Positions 54,124 through 63,837 are shown, numbered from the stretch's first letter. The stretch is 64,000 bases of DNA from Kribbella kalugense (GCF_004365875.1 NZ_SODF01000001.1:2108001-2172000); one strand, 5' to 3'. The notes: a model not told the origin generated them from the sequence alone. Numbers and translations are program-made.

Positions 54124-55683
54124 ATGTACCGAGTTCCCGATCTGCCCGAGTTGCAAGCCGCCGCCGAACGGCTCGGCGTGACGCTGGGCACCGAAGAGGC
54201 GGCGGTCTTCCGCCTTCACCTCGGCCGGATGCTGGCCGAGTTCGACGACTTCGTCCAGTCCCGGACCCCCGAGGTCCGGCCGCCGCGATTCCCCGGCGCC
54301 CGCGAACCCGGGTACCGCCCCGGAGCGGACGAGGACCCGCACAACGCCTGGACCTGGAAGTGTTCGATCCCCGGTAGCGCCGAGGGAATCCTCACCGGCC
54401 GGACGGTCAGCTACAAGGACCACATCGCCGTGGCCGGGATGCCGATGGCGTTCGGCGCACACGTGCTGTCCGGGCACACGCCCGACTTCGACGCGACCGT
54501 CGTACAGCGTGCACTGGAGGCCGGCGCCACTGTCGTCGGCAAGAACGTGATGAACGGGCTGGCCGGTGGTTTCGGCTTCGGCGGCGGCGTCGGCGACTTC
54601 GGCCGCCCGATGAACCCGCACAACCCGGCCTACCTGACCGGCGGGTCGTCGTCGGGTTCCGCGGCCGCACTGGTCGACGGCGACGTGGACATCTCGTTCG
54701 GCGGCGACCAGGGTGGTTCGATCCGGATCCCGGCGTCGTGGTCCGGCACCGTGGGGCACAAGCCGACGTTCGGCCTGATCTCGCACTTCGGCATCGGCTT
54801 CGGTTCCGACCAGAGCATCGACTACACCGGCCCGATGACGATGTCGGTCCGCGACGCCGCGCTCGCACTCGAGGCGGTCGCCGGGTACGACGGCCTGGAC
54901 CCGAGACAGACCCGCGAGGTCCCCGAGCGGTACGACGCAACCATGGCACTGACCGATGACGTCGAGGGGCTGCGGATCGGCGTACTGCGGGAAGGATTCG
55001 ACGGCGCGACTGAAGCCGTCACCGACTCCGTTCAACAGGCGATCGAGGTGTTCGAGAAGCTCGGCGCAGTCGTCAGCGAGGTGTCCGTTCCGGAGCACCT
55101 GACGATCGGCACGGCGCAGCAGGCGATGTCGGCCGAGGCAGCACTGGCGATCCGGGGTGCCGGTTTCTACGGCGCGTTCACCCGGACCTACTACCCCGAG
55201 GACACGATCGCGGCGATCACCAGTGCCTGGCAGCACGGGCAGGAACTGCTGGATCCGCGCGGTCTGCTCACCTTGCTGACCGGAGAGTTCAGCCGACGGT
55301 ACTGGGCCGGGCGGCTCTACGCGAAGGCACAGAACGTCCGCCCCGGCTTCATCGCGGCGTACGACCGGGTGCTGGCTGACGTCGACGTACTCGTGATGCC
55401 GACTACGGTCACGCAGGCGCCGAAGTTCGAGCCGATCGACGACCCGCTGACGGCACTCGACACCGCGATGCGCAGCCCGGTCTCGCAGAGCGCGGTCGCG
55501 AACACCCGGCCGTTCAACTTCACCGGGCACCCGGCGCTCGCCGTGCCGTGCGAGAAGCGCGACGGGCTGCCGGTGAGCATCCAGCTGGTCGGAAAGATGT
55601 TCGACGACGCGCTGCTGCTCCGCGCCGCACAGGCCTTCACCACCGCCGTCCCGTTCGCGGAATGGCTCGCGGTCGACGCCTGA
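54124..55683 (+). CDS. Amidase signature enzyme, enantioselective amidase type
   Basis: 519 residues. Amidase signature with Lys in VSYKDHIAVAGMPMAFG and the Ser-Ser pair in GGSSSGSAAAL followed by FGGDQGGSIRIPAS; the GGDQGGSIR form is that of Rhodococcus-type enantioselective amidases. C-terminal VLVMPTT and FNFTGHPALAVP are also typical. It hydrolyses amides to acid and ammonia. GAGGAGG at five bases precedes ATG 54124. Unlike its neighbours downstream it has its own leader. It is the first gene of the amide cluster. Confidence 0.93.
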   Translation: MYRVPDLPELQAAAERLGVTLGTEEAAVFRLHLGRMLAEFDDFVQSRTPEVRPPRFPGAREPGYRPGADEDPHNAWTWKCSIPGSAEGILTGRTVSYKDHIAVAGMPMAFGAHVLSGHTPDFDATVVQRALEAGATVVGKNVMNGLAGGFGFGGGVGDFGRPMNPHNPAYLTGGSSSGSAAALVDGDVDISFGGDQGGSIRIPASWSGTVGHKPTFGLISHFGIGFGSDQSIDYTGPMTMSVRDAALALEAVAGYDGLDPRQTREVPERYDATMALTDDVEGLRIGVLREGFDGATEAVTDSVQQAIEVFEKLGAVVSEVSVPEHLTIGTAQQAMSAEAALAIRGAGFYGAFTRTYYPEDTIAAITSAWQHGQELLDPRGLLTLLTGEFSRRYWAGRLYAKAQNVRPGFIAAYDRVLADVDVLVMPTTVTQAPKFEPIDDPLTALDTAMRSPVSQSAVANTRPFNFTGHPALAVPCEKRDGLPVSIQLVGKMFDDALLLRAAQAFTTAVPFAEWLAVDA

Positions 55684-55762
55684 ATTCCACTGTGACAATT
55701 CCCGGGATCGTTTACGAGCGAGATACCGGAATGGTCGGCGAATGAAACATGACGGCCATATC

Positions 55763-55806
55763 TTCGATGCTGGAAACCCTTCTGTCACAGGGCTTTCAGC
55801 ATCGAA
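55763..55806 (+). repeat. Long hairpin in the leader of the peptide/amide ABC operon
   Basis: 55763-55780 can pair with 55789-55806: TTCGATGCTG/CAGCATCGAA, then one G-U pair and two A-U pairs, one mismatch, CCCT/AGGG, and an eight-base loop. It sits 80 bases after the amidase stop and 49 bases before ATG 55856. No T-run follows. Confidence 0.8.
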
Positions 55807-55855
55807 TCCGCTCCGTTGAAAGCACCCGGAGAATCCCCCTGGAAGGAATCTGAGA

Positions 55856-56863
55856 ATGTCGCTGACGATTGAGACCCGGGCCGCCGGGACAACGACACCC
55901 GCGATAGCGCCCGCACTCCGGGTGCGGGACCTGGTCACCGAATTCCGCGGCCGGTACGGCGCGGTCCGCGCGGTCGACGGGGTGTCGTTCACCGTGCCGC
56001 GAGGCAGCGTGCTGGCCGTGATCGGCGAGTCCGGCAGCGGCAAGAGCGCGATGCTGCGCTCGATCATCGGGATCAACCCGCCGACCACCTTGGTCACCGG
56101 GGAGATCTCGGTCGGCGGCCGGGATCTGCAGACGATGTCGCCGCGGGACCGCCGGACCGCTCGCGGCAGCGACGTGTCGATGGTCTTCCAGGATCCGCTG
56201 ACCGCCCTCGACCCCGTCTACACGGTGGAGAAGCAGTTGGTCGAGGCGATCCGTAAGCATCACGAGGGACTGGACAAGGCGCAGGCGCGGCAGCGGGCAC
56301 TCGAACTGCTCGAGCTGGTGCGGATCCCGTCCGCGGCCGCCCGTCTGAAGGCGTACCCGTCCGAGCTGAGTGGTGGCATGAGGCAACGAGTCGTGATCGC
56401 GATGGCGATCGCCGGCCGCCCGACCGTGCTGCTGGCGGACGAGCCGACCACCGCGCTCGACGTCACCGTGCAGGCCCGGATGATGCGGTTGTTCCGGCAG
56501 ATCCAGCGCGACATCGACATGGGTCTGGTCATCGTCACGCACGACCTCGGCGTCGCCGCGGAGCTCGCCGACGAGGTGGCGGTCATGTACGCGGGCCGCT
56601 TCGTCGAGCACGGGACTGCCACCCAAGTCCTGACCCGCCCATCCCACCCCTACACGGAGGGACTGATCGAGGCGAACGTCCGGGCCGGCCAAGACCGCCG
56701 CCCGAACGCGATCCCCGGTGCGCCGCCGAGCCTCGACCAACTGCCGCCCGGCTGCGCCTTCGCGCCACGCTGCCGGTACGCCGTCAGCGCCTGCTGGGAC
56801 GTCCGTCCGATCACGCAACTCGTCGGCGACGGCCACTCGAGCAGCTGCCTACTGGCCTCCTAA
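55856..56863 (+). CDS. Oligopeptide-type ABC transporter ATPase (DppD-like)
   Basis: 335 residues. Walker A GESGSGKSAML, Q-loop MVFQDPLTALDP, signature LSGGMRQRV, Walker B LLADEPTTALDVT, and the C-terminal oligopeptide-family cysteine region GCAFAPRCRYAVSACWD. It powers the importer with the ATPase at 60390. ATG 55856 follows GGAAGGA. The binding-protein gene begins two bases after its stop. Confidence 0.93.
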   Translation: MSLTIETRAAGTTTPAIAPALRVRDLVTEFRGRYGAVRAVDGVSFTVPRGSVLAVIGESGSGKSAMLRSIIGINPPTTLVTGEISVGGRDLQTMSPRDRRTARGSDVSMVFQDPLTALDPVYTVEKQLVEAIRKHHEGLDKAQARQRALELLELVRIPSAAARLKAYPSELSGGMRQRVVIAMAIAGRPTVLLADEPTTALDVTVQARMMRLFRQIQRDIDMGLVIVTHDLGVAAELADEVAVMYAGRFVEHGTATQVLTRPSHPYTEGLIEANVRAGQDRRPNAIPGAPPSLDQLPPGCAFAPRCRYAVSACWDVRPITQLVGDGHSSSCLLAS

Positions 56864-56864
56864 C

Positions 56865-58469
56865 ATGGGCCTCCGTCTCAAACACGCCCTCCTCGCGCTG
56901 CTGCTCGTCGTCCTGGCCGGATGTACGTCGGCAGCGGCGAGCGGACCGCCACCGACCGGGGGTGAGCTCCGGATCGCCATGTCCGCAGGCAACATCCCGT
57001 TCCCGTCCACCCCGCCGAACGAGGGCTACGAGGGTTACCGCTTCGTCGGCAACAACATCTACGACGGTCTCACCCGCCTGAACCTGGACCAGTCCACCAC
57101 CCTGCCGACGCCGCAGCCGTCCCTCGCCGAGTCGTGGACGACGTCGAAGGACCTGACCACCTGGACCTTCAAGCTCCGTCAAGGCGTGCATTTCCACGAC
57201 GGCACGGCCTTCGACGCGGATGCGGTGATCTTCCAGTTCGATCGGCTCCGCACCAAGACGTCGCCGTACTACGACTCGAAGTCAGCGGCGAGCGCGGCCG
57301 CCGCGTTCCGGTACTTCAAGTCTTGGCGCAAAGTCGACGCCCGGACCGTCCAGATCACCACCACGCAGCCGTACGCGTGGCTGGTGTGGGACCTGGCCGG
57401 CATCTTCTTCCCGAGCCCTGCCGTGGTGAAGAAGTACGGCAACGACAACTACAACCAGCACGCCTCCGGCACCGGTCCGTTCCGGATGACGAAGTACGTC
57501 GACGGTGAGGAGATGGAGCTCACCCGCAACGACAACTACTGGGGTGGCAGGGTCAAGCTCGGCCGGATCGTGCTGTACCCGCAGCCCGAACCTGCCTCGC
57601 GACTGTCGATGCTGCAATCCGGTGAGGTCGACTGGGCTGAGGTCCCGTCGCCCGACTCGGTCCAGCAGTTGCGCAACGAGCACTACCAGATCGAGATGGG
57701 CAAGTACCCACACGGCATCATGCCGCGGTTCAACCTGTTCCGAACGCCCTTCAAGGACAACCTGAAGTTGCGCCAGGCACTCAATTACGCGCTCGACCGG
57801 CAAGGCACGGCCGCCTTGCTGAACAACGTCGGCTACCCGGCGACGGAGTACGTGTACGACGGCAATCCGTCGTACACGAAGGCGACGCAGGGCTACAGCT
57901 ACGACGTCGCCAAGGCGAAGCAACTGCTCGCGGAGGCCGGCTATCAACCCGGTCAGCTGACGATCACGATGGCCTATCCGACTGGTGGTTCCGGGAACAT
58001 GTACCCGGACACGATGATGCAGAAGCTCCAGGCCGACTTCGCCGCGATCGGCGTGCACACGAACCTGCGGCCGCTGGAGTGGAACACGATCATCTCGATC
58101 GGGCTCGACGGCCTGAACGCCAAGCAGTGGAGCGATATCGACATCCTCTGGGCCTCCCCCGCGGCCGGGATGATACCGACCGGCTACAGCGCCACCTTCT
58201 TCTGCAACCGCCCCGGCGGACTGCCGAACGCGGCCGGGCTGTGCGACCCGAAGATCGACGCGGCCCTCACAGCTGCGAGTCAGCAGTCCGACGTCGCCTC
58301 GCAGTACCGCTATCTCCAGCAAATGATGGATGTCGCGCTGAAGAACGCGTACTTCCTGTTCTGGATGCACGACCTCAACCTGCGCGTGCTCAGTCCCAAG
58401 GTGCACGGCTACGTCCAGCCCCAGTCCTGGTGGGTGGACTTCACCCAGATCACGGTCGAGGAGGACTGA
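56865..58469 (+). CDS. Oligopeptide-type ABC transporter substrate-binding lipoprotein
   Basis: 534 residues of the DppA/OppA (family 5) type. Lipobox VVLAGC, GGELRIAMSAGNIPFPS, the ligand segment DLTTWTFKLRQGVHFHDGTAFDADAVIF and the repeat-like LRQALNYALDRQGTAALL. The ligand is unknown; the two amidases next to it suggest an amide. ATG 56865 by tight spacing to the previous stop. Confidence 0.93.
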   Translation: MGLRLKHALLALLLVVLAGCTSAAASGPPPTGGELRIAMSAGNIPFPSTPPNEGYEGYRFVGNNIYDGLTRLNLDQSTTLPTPQPSLAESWTTSKDLTTWTFKLRQGVHFHDGTAFDADAVIFQFDRLRTKTSPYYDSKSAASAAAAFRYFKSWRKVDARTVQITTTQPYAWLVWDLAGIFFPSPAVVKKYGNDNYNQHASGTGPFRMTKYVDGEEMELTRNDNYWGGRVKLGRIVLYPQPEPASRLSMLQSGEVDWAEVPSPDSVQQLRNEHYQIEMGKYPHGIMPRFNLFRTPFKDNLKLRQALNYALDRQGTAALLNNVGYPATEYVYDGNPSYTKATQGYSYDVAKAKQLLAEAGYQPGQLTITMAYPTGGSGNMYPDTMMQKLQADFAAIGVHTNLRPLEWNTIISIGLDGLNAKQWSDIDILWASPAAGMIPTGYSATFFCNRPGGLPNAAGLCDPKIDAALTAASQQSDVASQYRYLQQMMDVALKNAYFLFWMHDLNLRVLSPKVHGYVQPQSWWVDFTQITVEED

Positions 58470-58472
58470 CCT

Positions 58473-59417
58473 ATGCTGCGTGTCGCGGTACTCCGGATCT
58501 CGATGGCGGTGCCGATCCTGTTCGGTGTCTCCGTCATCGTGTTCCTGCTGATGAACGTGCTGCCCGGCTCGGCCGAGGCCTCGCTGGTCAGCGACGACAT
58601 GTCTGCCGCCGAACGGCAGGCGATCCGCGACGAGCTCGGGCTGAACGACCCGCTGCCGCTGCGGTACCTGCACTGGCTGGGTGACGCGCTCCAGGGCAAC
58701 CTCGGGTACTCCGCCCAGCGACGCCGGGACGTCTCCGACCTGCTCATGCAGGCCTGGGGCAACACCGCCGTACTAGCCCTTGTCTCGGCTGTGTTCGGGA
58801 TCAGCCTGGGTCTCTGGCTCGGGTACGTCGCCGGCACCCGGAGGGGCACGTTGATCGATCGGCTCACCGGCGTACTCAGTCTGTCCGGGTTGAGCATCCC
58901 GTCGTTCTTCCTGGCGATCATCCTGCTCGCGGTGTTCGCCGGCTGGCTCCGGCTGCTGCCGTCAGGTGGCGCGAACCTCGACTCGGGGCTGCTGATGGCG
59001 CTGCGAAGTCTGGTTCTGCCGGTGTTGTCCGGGTCGCTGATCACGATGGCGATCACGGCCCGGGTAACCAGGGCGAGCATCGTCGACGTGGCCGGGGCGG
59101 ACTTCGTCGAAACGCTGCGGGCCAAGGGATTGAGCGAGTGGGAGGTACGCCGGCACATCCTGCGGAACGCGATCTCTCCGGTGCTCACTACCTCCGGCGT
59201 CCAGATCGGCGCCCTGCTCGGCGGCTCGGTGCTGGTCGAGACGATCTTCCGCTGGCCCGGGATGGGTCTCCTCGTGTTCACGGCGATCTCGGCCCGCGAT
59301 CTGCTTGTCGTACAAGGCGCAACGCTGGTCATCGCGGTCACGTTCGTCCTGCTGAACCTCGTCGTCGACCTGCTCCAGGCCTGGATCGATCCCCGGGTGA
59401 GAGGAGCGGTCTCATGA
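58473..59417 (+). CDS. Oligopeptide-type ABC permease (DppB-like)
   Basis: 314 residues, six membrane helices. N-terminal MAVPILFGVSVIVFLLMNVLPG and the family motif DPLPLRYLHWL, then the coupling loop VETLRAKGLSEWEVRRHILRNA. It pairs with the permease that overlaps its stop. Confidence 0.93.
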   Translation: MLRVAVLRISMAVPILFGVSVIVFLLMNVLPGSAEASLVSDDMSAAERQAIRDELGLNDPLPLRYLHWLGDALQGNLGYSAQRRRDVSDLLMQAWGNTAVLALVSAVFGISLGLWLGYVAGTRRGTLIDRLTGVLSLSGLSIPSFFLAIILLAVFAGWLRLLPSGGANLDSGLLMALRSLVLPVLSGSLITMAITARVTRASIVDVAGADFVETLRAKGLSEWEVRRHILRNAISPVLTTSGVQIGALLGGSVLVETIFRWPGMGLLVFTAISARDLLVVQGATLVIAVTFVLLNLVVDLLQAWIDPRVRGAVS

Positions 59418-60376
59418 CCGAAGCAGTGGTTCCGACCCTGCTCGACAAGAGCTTCGGCGCCGGTACGACGGCTGCCGACCGAGACGAGGCGGCGCGCCGC
59501 CGGGACGAGTGGAACGCGGCCCGCACCAGCGAACAACCGCAGTCGTTCTGGCAGGCGACCCTTCGGAGGTTCGCCACCAACAAGGTGGGTGTGGTTGCTG
59601 CCGGCATCGTTCTCCTGCTGGTCCTCGGCGCGATCTTCGCACCACTGCTGACCAGCGCGGACCCGCTGATCGGCAAACCGTTGGACCGTCTGCAGAACGT
59701 CGGCTCCCCCGGCCATCTGCTCGGCACCGACGAACAGGGCCGGGACATGCTCGCCCGCGTTCTGTACGGCGGCCGGTTGTCGCTGCTCGCCGGCTTCGTG
59801 CCGACGATCGGTGCGGCCCTGATCGGGACAGCGATCGGCGTCACCTCGGGCATCATGCGGGGCGCGGTCGGGACGGTGCTGATGCGGACGATGGACATGC
59901 TGTACGCGTTCCCCGCGATCCTGCTGGCGATCGCGGTCGGCGCCTCGCTCGGTCCGGGGCTGACCAACACGATCATCGCGGTGACAATCGTGTTCGTCCC
60001 GCCAGTCGCTCGGGTGGCCGAGTCCGCCACTCGGCGGGTCGTCGTACAGGAGTTCGTCGAGGCGGCCCGGCTGAGCGGTGCGAGCACGTTGCGGGTCGCC
60101 CGTACTCAGGTGCTGCCCAACGTGCTGAACGACGTCATCGTCTACGCCTCCGGGCTGGTCGGGGTGGCGATGATCATCGCCGCCAGCCTGAGCTTCCTCG
60201 GCCTCGGATCGGCGCCGCCGGCACCCGAATGGGGCTACATGCTGAACAGCCTGCGCGGCATGGTCAGCGTCGCGCCGCTGGTCGCGATCGTGCCCGGTTT
60301 CTTCATCTTCCTCACCTCGGTGGCCTTCAACCTGGCCAGCGACGCGCTGCGGGAAGCGATGGACAGCCGCCTATGA
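59414..60376 (+). CDS. Oligopeptide-type ABC permease (DppC-like)
   Basis: 320 residues. A charged N-terminus of about 60 residues precedes six membrane helices; the inner loop holds LLGTDEQGRDMLARVLYGGRLSL and the coupling segment EAARLSGASTLRVARTQVLPN. ATG 59414 overlaps the previous stop (ATGA). Confidence 0.93.
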   Translation: MTEAVVPTLLDKSFGAGTTAADRDEAARRRDEWNAARTSEQPQSFWQATLRRFATNKVGVVAAGIVLLLVLGAIFAPLLTSADPLIGKPLDRLQNVGSPGHLLGTDEQGRDMLARVLYGGRLSLLAGFVPTIGAALIGTAIGVTSGIMRGAVGTVLMRTMDMLYAFPAILLAIAVGASLGPGLTNTIIAVTIVFVPPVARVAESATRRVVVQEFVEAARLSGASTLRVARTQVLPNVLNDVIVYASGLVGVAMIIAASLSFLGLGSAPPAPEWGYMLNSLRGMVSVAPLVAIVPGFFIFLTSVAFNLASDALREAMDSRL

Positions 60377-60389
60377 GAAAGGAGGAGCA

Positions 60390-61358
60390 ATGGCTGATCT
60401 ACTAGAACTGATCGACATATCGAAGACCTTCGACGTCCGCTCCGGCGGCCGCCGGGCCACCCTGTCCGCGGTCGACCACGTCTCACTCACGGTCCGGCCC
60501 GGTACGACGCTCGGCATCGTCGGCGAGTCCGGCTGCGGCAAGTCCACACTGGCCCGGGTGATCGTCGGGCTGCACCTGGCCGACGACGGCGAACTGGTCT
60601 TCGACGGCAAGCAGATGCTCACCGGCAAACGCCGTACGCCGGGCGAACTCAAGCAGATGCAGATGGTGTTCCAGGACCCGTCGTCCGCGCTCAACCCGCG
60701 GGCCACGATCAGCGAGTCGATCGCATTCCCGCTGCAGGTGCAGGGCGCGTCCAAGTCGGTGATCGCGGAGCGAGTGGCCACGGTGATGCGGGACGTCGGA
60801 CTGCCCGCGGCGTACGCGTCCCGGTATCCGCACCAGCTGAGTGGTGGCCAACGGCAACGAGTCAACATCGCCCGGGCGCTGGCCCTGCAACCGAAGCTGG
60901 TCGTCCTGGACGAGGCGGTCTCGGCGCTGGACAAGTCGATCCAGGCCCAGGTGCTGAACCTGCTCAGCGACCTGCAGGACGAGTACGGCCTGACCTATGT
61001 CTTCATCAGCCACGACCTCAACGTGGTCCGCTACCTCAGCGACGACGTCGCGGTGATGTATCTCGGCCAGGTGGTCGAGCAGGGCAGCGCGCAGCAGTTG
61101 TACGACGAGCCCAAGCACCCGTACACGCAGCTACTGCTGTCCTCCGTGCCGACCCTCGACCCGGCCGAGAGCACTCGCGACGAGCCGGTCGACACCGCGG
61201 ACAGCACCGAGATTCCCAGTCCGATCGATCCGCCGAGCGGCTGCCGGTTCCGGACCCGCTGCCCGTTCGCGACCGATCTCTGCGCGCAGGTCGTGCCCGT
61301 GCCGATCCAGGTCGGCGAAGGCCGGACCGTCGCTTGCCATCTGTACACCACTCCTTAG
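60390..61358 (+). CDS. Oligopeptide-type ABC transporter ATPase (DppF-like)
   Basis: 322 residues. Walker A GESGCGKSTLAR, Q-loop MVFQDPSSALNPR, signature LSGGQRQRV, Walker B LVVLDEAVSALDKS, and the C-terminal region SGCRFRTRCPFATDLC. An AAAGGAGG site lies directly upstream of ATG 60390. The second ATPase of the heterodimer with 55856. Confidence 0.94.
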   Translation: MADLLELIDISKTFDVRSGGRRATLSAVDHVSLTVRPGTTLGIVGESGCGKSTLARVIVGLHLADDGELVFDGKQMLTGKRRTPGELKQMQMVFQDPSSALNPRATISESIAFPLQVQGASKSVIAERVATVMRDVGLPAAYASRYPHQLSGGQRQRVNIARALALQPKLVVLDEAVSALDKSIQAQVLNLLSDLQDEYGLTYVFISHDLNVVRYLSDDVAVMYLGQVVEQGSAQQLYDEPKHPYTQLLLSSVPTLDPAESTRDEPVDTADSTEIPSPIDPPSGCRFRTRCPFATDLCAQVVPVPIQVGEGRTVACHLYTTP

Positions 61359-61368
61359 GAGGCCCACC

Positions 61369-61572
61369 ATGCCCGAACCCGCCGACATCGTCCCGGCGCT
61401 GCTCACCGCCGCGCAACTGACCGTCTCCGACACCGAACTGGCCACGTTCGTCCGCGACTACCCGCTGGTCCGGCAGGGCGCCGACGCGCTCTACCTGCTG
61501 GACCTCGGCGCGGACGAGCCCGCGATCAGATTCGACCCGCTCGACTTCTACCCCGCCGGAAAGGAAGCCTGA
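61369..61572 (+). CDS. GatC/AtzG-like small amidase subunit
   Basis: 67 residues. The segment AAQLTVSDTELATFVRDYPLVRQGADALYLLDL follows the GatC-type pattern (helix-rich, hydrophobic spacing), and EPAIRFDP closes like AtzG (DUF4089). In known systems such a small protein wraps an amidase-signature partner and is needed for its stability. AGGAGG precedes ATG 61369, and the amidase ATG follows its TGA directly (TGAATG), so one-to-one synthesis is likely. The assignment is inference from pattern and context. Confidence 0.65.
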   Translation: MPEPADIVPALLTAAQLTVSDTELATFVRDYPLVRQGADALYLLDLGADEPAIRFDPLDFYPAGKEA

Positions 61573-62973
61573 ATGCTCCCCATCACCATCAAAGACGCCG
61601 CCGCCGCACTACGCGATGGAAGCATCACCTCAACCGCTCTGACCCAGCAGATCCTCGACAAAGCCACGGCTCTCAACCCAGCCCTTGGCGCGTACGTCGA
61701 GATCACCACCGAGGCCGCGCTCGACCAGGCAGCTGCCGCGGACGCCGCGCTGGCGGCCGGCGAGGACCACGGACCGCTGCAAGGCATCCCGCTCGCGATC
61801 AAGGACATCATCGCGCTCGAAGGCACGCCGACCACGGCGAACAGCCGCGTGCTCGCACCGGACTGGAACGGCGGCGTCGACGCGCCGGTGGTGAGCCGGC
61901 TACGCCAGGCCGGCGCGGTGTTCGTCGGCAAGGCGACCACCAGCGAGTTCGCCATCGGGTTGCCGGACGCAACCAAAGGCTTCCCGGTCCCGCACAACCC
62001 GTGGAACGTCGAGCACACGCCGGCCGGCTCGAGCTCCGGCACCGGTATCGCGGTCGCTGCCGGTCTCGCTCTCGGCGGCCTGGGTACCGACACGGGCGGC
62101 TCGGTTCGCGGTCCGGCCGCGGTCAACGGTCACACCGGCCTGAAGGTCACGTTCGGCCGGGTCCCGAAGAGTGGCGTCGTACCGCTCGGTTTCAGCCTGG
62201 ACAGCATCGGCCCGATGGCCCGCAGCGCGTGGGACTGCGCCGCGCTGCTCGAGGTGATGGCGGGGTACGACGTGACTGACCCGAACTCGGCTCAGCAGCC
62301 GGTCCCGGCGTACACCGGGCTCCTGGACGGGTCGGTCGACGGACTGCGGATCGCCTTGCCGACTTCGTACTTCTTCGATCATGAGCAGCTCGATCCCGAG
62401 ATGCACGACGCCGTACTCAGCGCGGTCAAGCAGCTCGTCGGACTGGGCGCGTCCTCGTCCGAGGTGGAGCTCGCCCACGCCGCCGAGGCCAAGGACGCGA
62501 ACCACATCATCCTGGTCGCCGAGGCGTACGCGTACCACCGCAACAACCTGGTGAACCGCTGGACCGACTACGGCGTACACACCCGGCCGACGCTTGCCCG
62601 CGGTGCCTTCTACAACGCCGGCGACATCGCGCAGGCCGAGCGCTTCCGCCGGTACTTCGCCCGCCAGGTCGCCGCGCTACTCGACGAGTACGACGTGATC
62701 ATCACACCGGCCGCACCGACGCCGGCCGAGCGGGCCGCGGAGCTGACCCCGAGCAAGCGGCTGCAGGTCCCGAGCTTCACCGGTCACTGGAACCTGACCG
62801 GCCTGCCGGCTGTCGCCGTACCCGTCGGCTTCTCCACGAGCGGACTGCCGCTGTCGATGCAGATCATCGGCAAGCCGTTCGCCGAAGGCACCGTGCTGAA
62901 GGTCGCCGACGCGCTGCAGCGGGTCAGCGACTGGCACCTCGCCGTACCGCCCGTCGGCACGCTGGCCGCCTGA
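61573..62973 (+). CDS. Amidase signature enzyme, AtzE-like
   Basis: 466 residues. Catalytic Lys in LAIKDIIALEG, the Ser pair in AGSSSGTGIAV and TDTGGSVRGPAAVNG, then GLKVTFGRVPKSGVVPLGFSLDSIGPMARS and C-terminal HWNLTGLPAVAVP. It is the type that pairs with AtzG-like subunits, for example in breakdown of carboxybiuret. The substrate here is unknown. Confidence 0.92.
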   Translation: MLPITIKDAAAALRDGSITSTALTQQILDKATALNPALGAYVEITTEAALDQAAAADAALAAGEDHGPLQGIPLAIKDIIALEGTPTTANSRVLAPDWNGGVDAPVVSRLRQAGAVFVGKATTSEFAIGLPDATKGFPVPHNPWNVEHTPAGSSSGTGIAVAAGLALGGLGTDTGGSVRGPAAVNGHTGLKVTFGRVPKSGVVPLGFSLDSIGPMARSAWDCAALLEVMAGYDVTDPNSAQQPVPAYTGLLDGSVDGLRIALPTSYFFDHEQLDPEMHDAVLSAVKQLVGLGASSSEVELAHAAEAKDANHIILVAEAYAYHRNNLVNRWTDYGVHTRPTLARGAFYNAGDIAQAERFRRYFARQVAALLDEYDVIITPAAPTPAERAAELTPSKRLQVPSFTGHWNLTGLPAVAVPVGFSTSGLPLSMQIIGKPFAEGTVLKVADALQRVSDWHLAVPPVGTLAA

Positions 62974-62976
62974 GCC

Positions 62977-63762
62977 TCACGAGGCCACCGAGCGCTCGGC
63001 CGGTCCGCGCATCACGGTCGCGAACAGGAGCCGGTCCGAGCGCGCGTGCGACACGCTGTACTCCAGCGGACGGCCGTCGAGGGCCCTGACGACCCGGCTG
63101 GTGTCCAGCAGCGCGAACCCGACGTCCACCTGCAGGGAGGCGGCACTGATCGGATCGGCCATCGAGCAGCCGATCTGCAGTTCGGTGTCGCCGACCGGCT
63201 CGTGGATCACGTCGGCGATCAATTCGTACGGCGACCTGTTGAGGCTGGTCGCCGGACCGCGAAGCAGTACGGCGAACGGGTCGGCCGGCAGGAACGCGGA
63301 CCGAATGCTGAGCGGGTACCCGTCCAGCGAGGTGACCGATTCCAGGATCACCACCTCGGCGCCGGTCCCGAGCTCGAGCCGCTCGGCGATGAAGGCCGGC
63401 GCCGGGTGCAGGCTCGCATAGGTGGTCCGGATCGCCACCCGGGTGCCCTCGGCGTTCACGTCCTGGGCGAGGTCGCGGGACACCTCGATCCCGTGCTGCA
63501 GCGCACTCGGAGTCAGGGCGAACGTCCCGGCGCCGCGAACCCGCTCGACCAAGCCCTGCTCGGCCAGGATCGCCAGTACGTCCCGGATGATGCCGCGGCT
63601 GACGCCGTACTTGCGGATCAGGGCGTCCTCGGCCGGCAGCGGAGTCTCGGCCCAGTCGCCGCTGAGCAGCTCGGTCCGGAGCAGGTCGCAGACCCATTGC
63701 ACCGTGCGGGAGCGTCCGGGACCGCGTCGCGAACGCTGCCCCTGAGCGGAAGGGTGTGTCAC
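62977..63762 (-). CDS. GntR/UTRA-family transcriptional regulator
   Basis: 261 residues. GntR winged helix (LLRTELLSGDWAETPLPAEDALIRKYGVSRGIIRDVLAILAEQGLVERVRGAGTF) and a C-terminal UTRA ligand-binding domain (AEVVILESVTSLDGYPLSIRSAFLP). It is convergent with the amide cluster, three bases from the amidase stop, and probably controls it. GTG 63762 follows GGAGGAG; the frame is open further upstream without a signal. Confidence 0.9.
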   Translation of the reverse strand: MTHPSAQGQRSRRGPGRSRTVQWVCDLLRTELLSGDWAETPLPAEDALIRKYGVSRGIIRDVLAILAEQGLVERVRGAGTFALTPSALQHGIEVSRDLAQDVNAEGTRVAIRTTYASLHPAPAFIAERLELGTGAEVVILESVTSLDGYPLSIRSAFLPADPFAVLLRGPATSLNRSPYELIADVIHEPVGDTELQIGCSMADPISAASLQVDVGFALLDTSRVVRALDGRPLEYSVSHARSDRLLFATVMRGPAERSVAS

Positions 63763-63837
63763 GGATCTCCTCCGATGGAGCCGGAGCCTGAGATTCCGGT
63801 CACCGTACTGCGGCCCGCTGGGCCCACCAAGCGATAT

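Noticed and set aside
53446..56097. Minus-strand frame of 883 codons across the amidase
   Set aside because: It covers the complete amidase with signature motifs and part of phoD in another frame.
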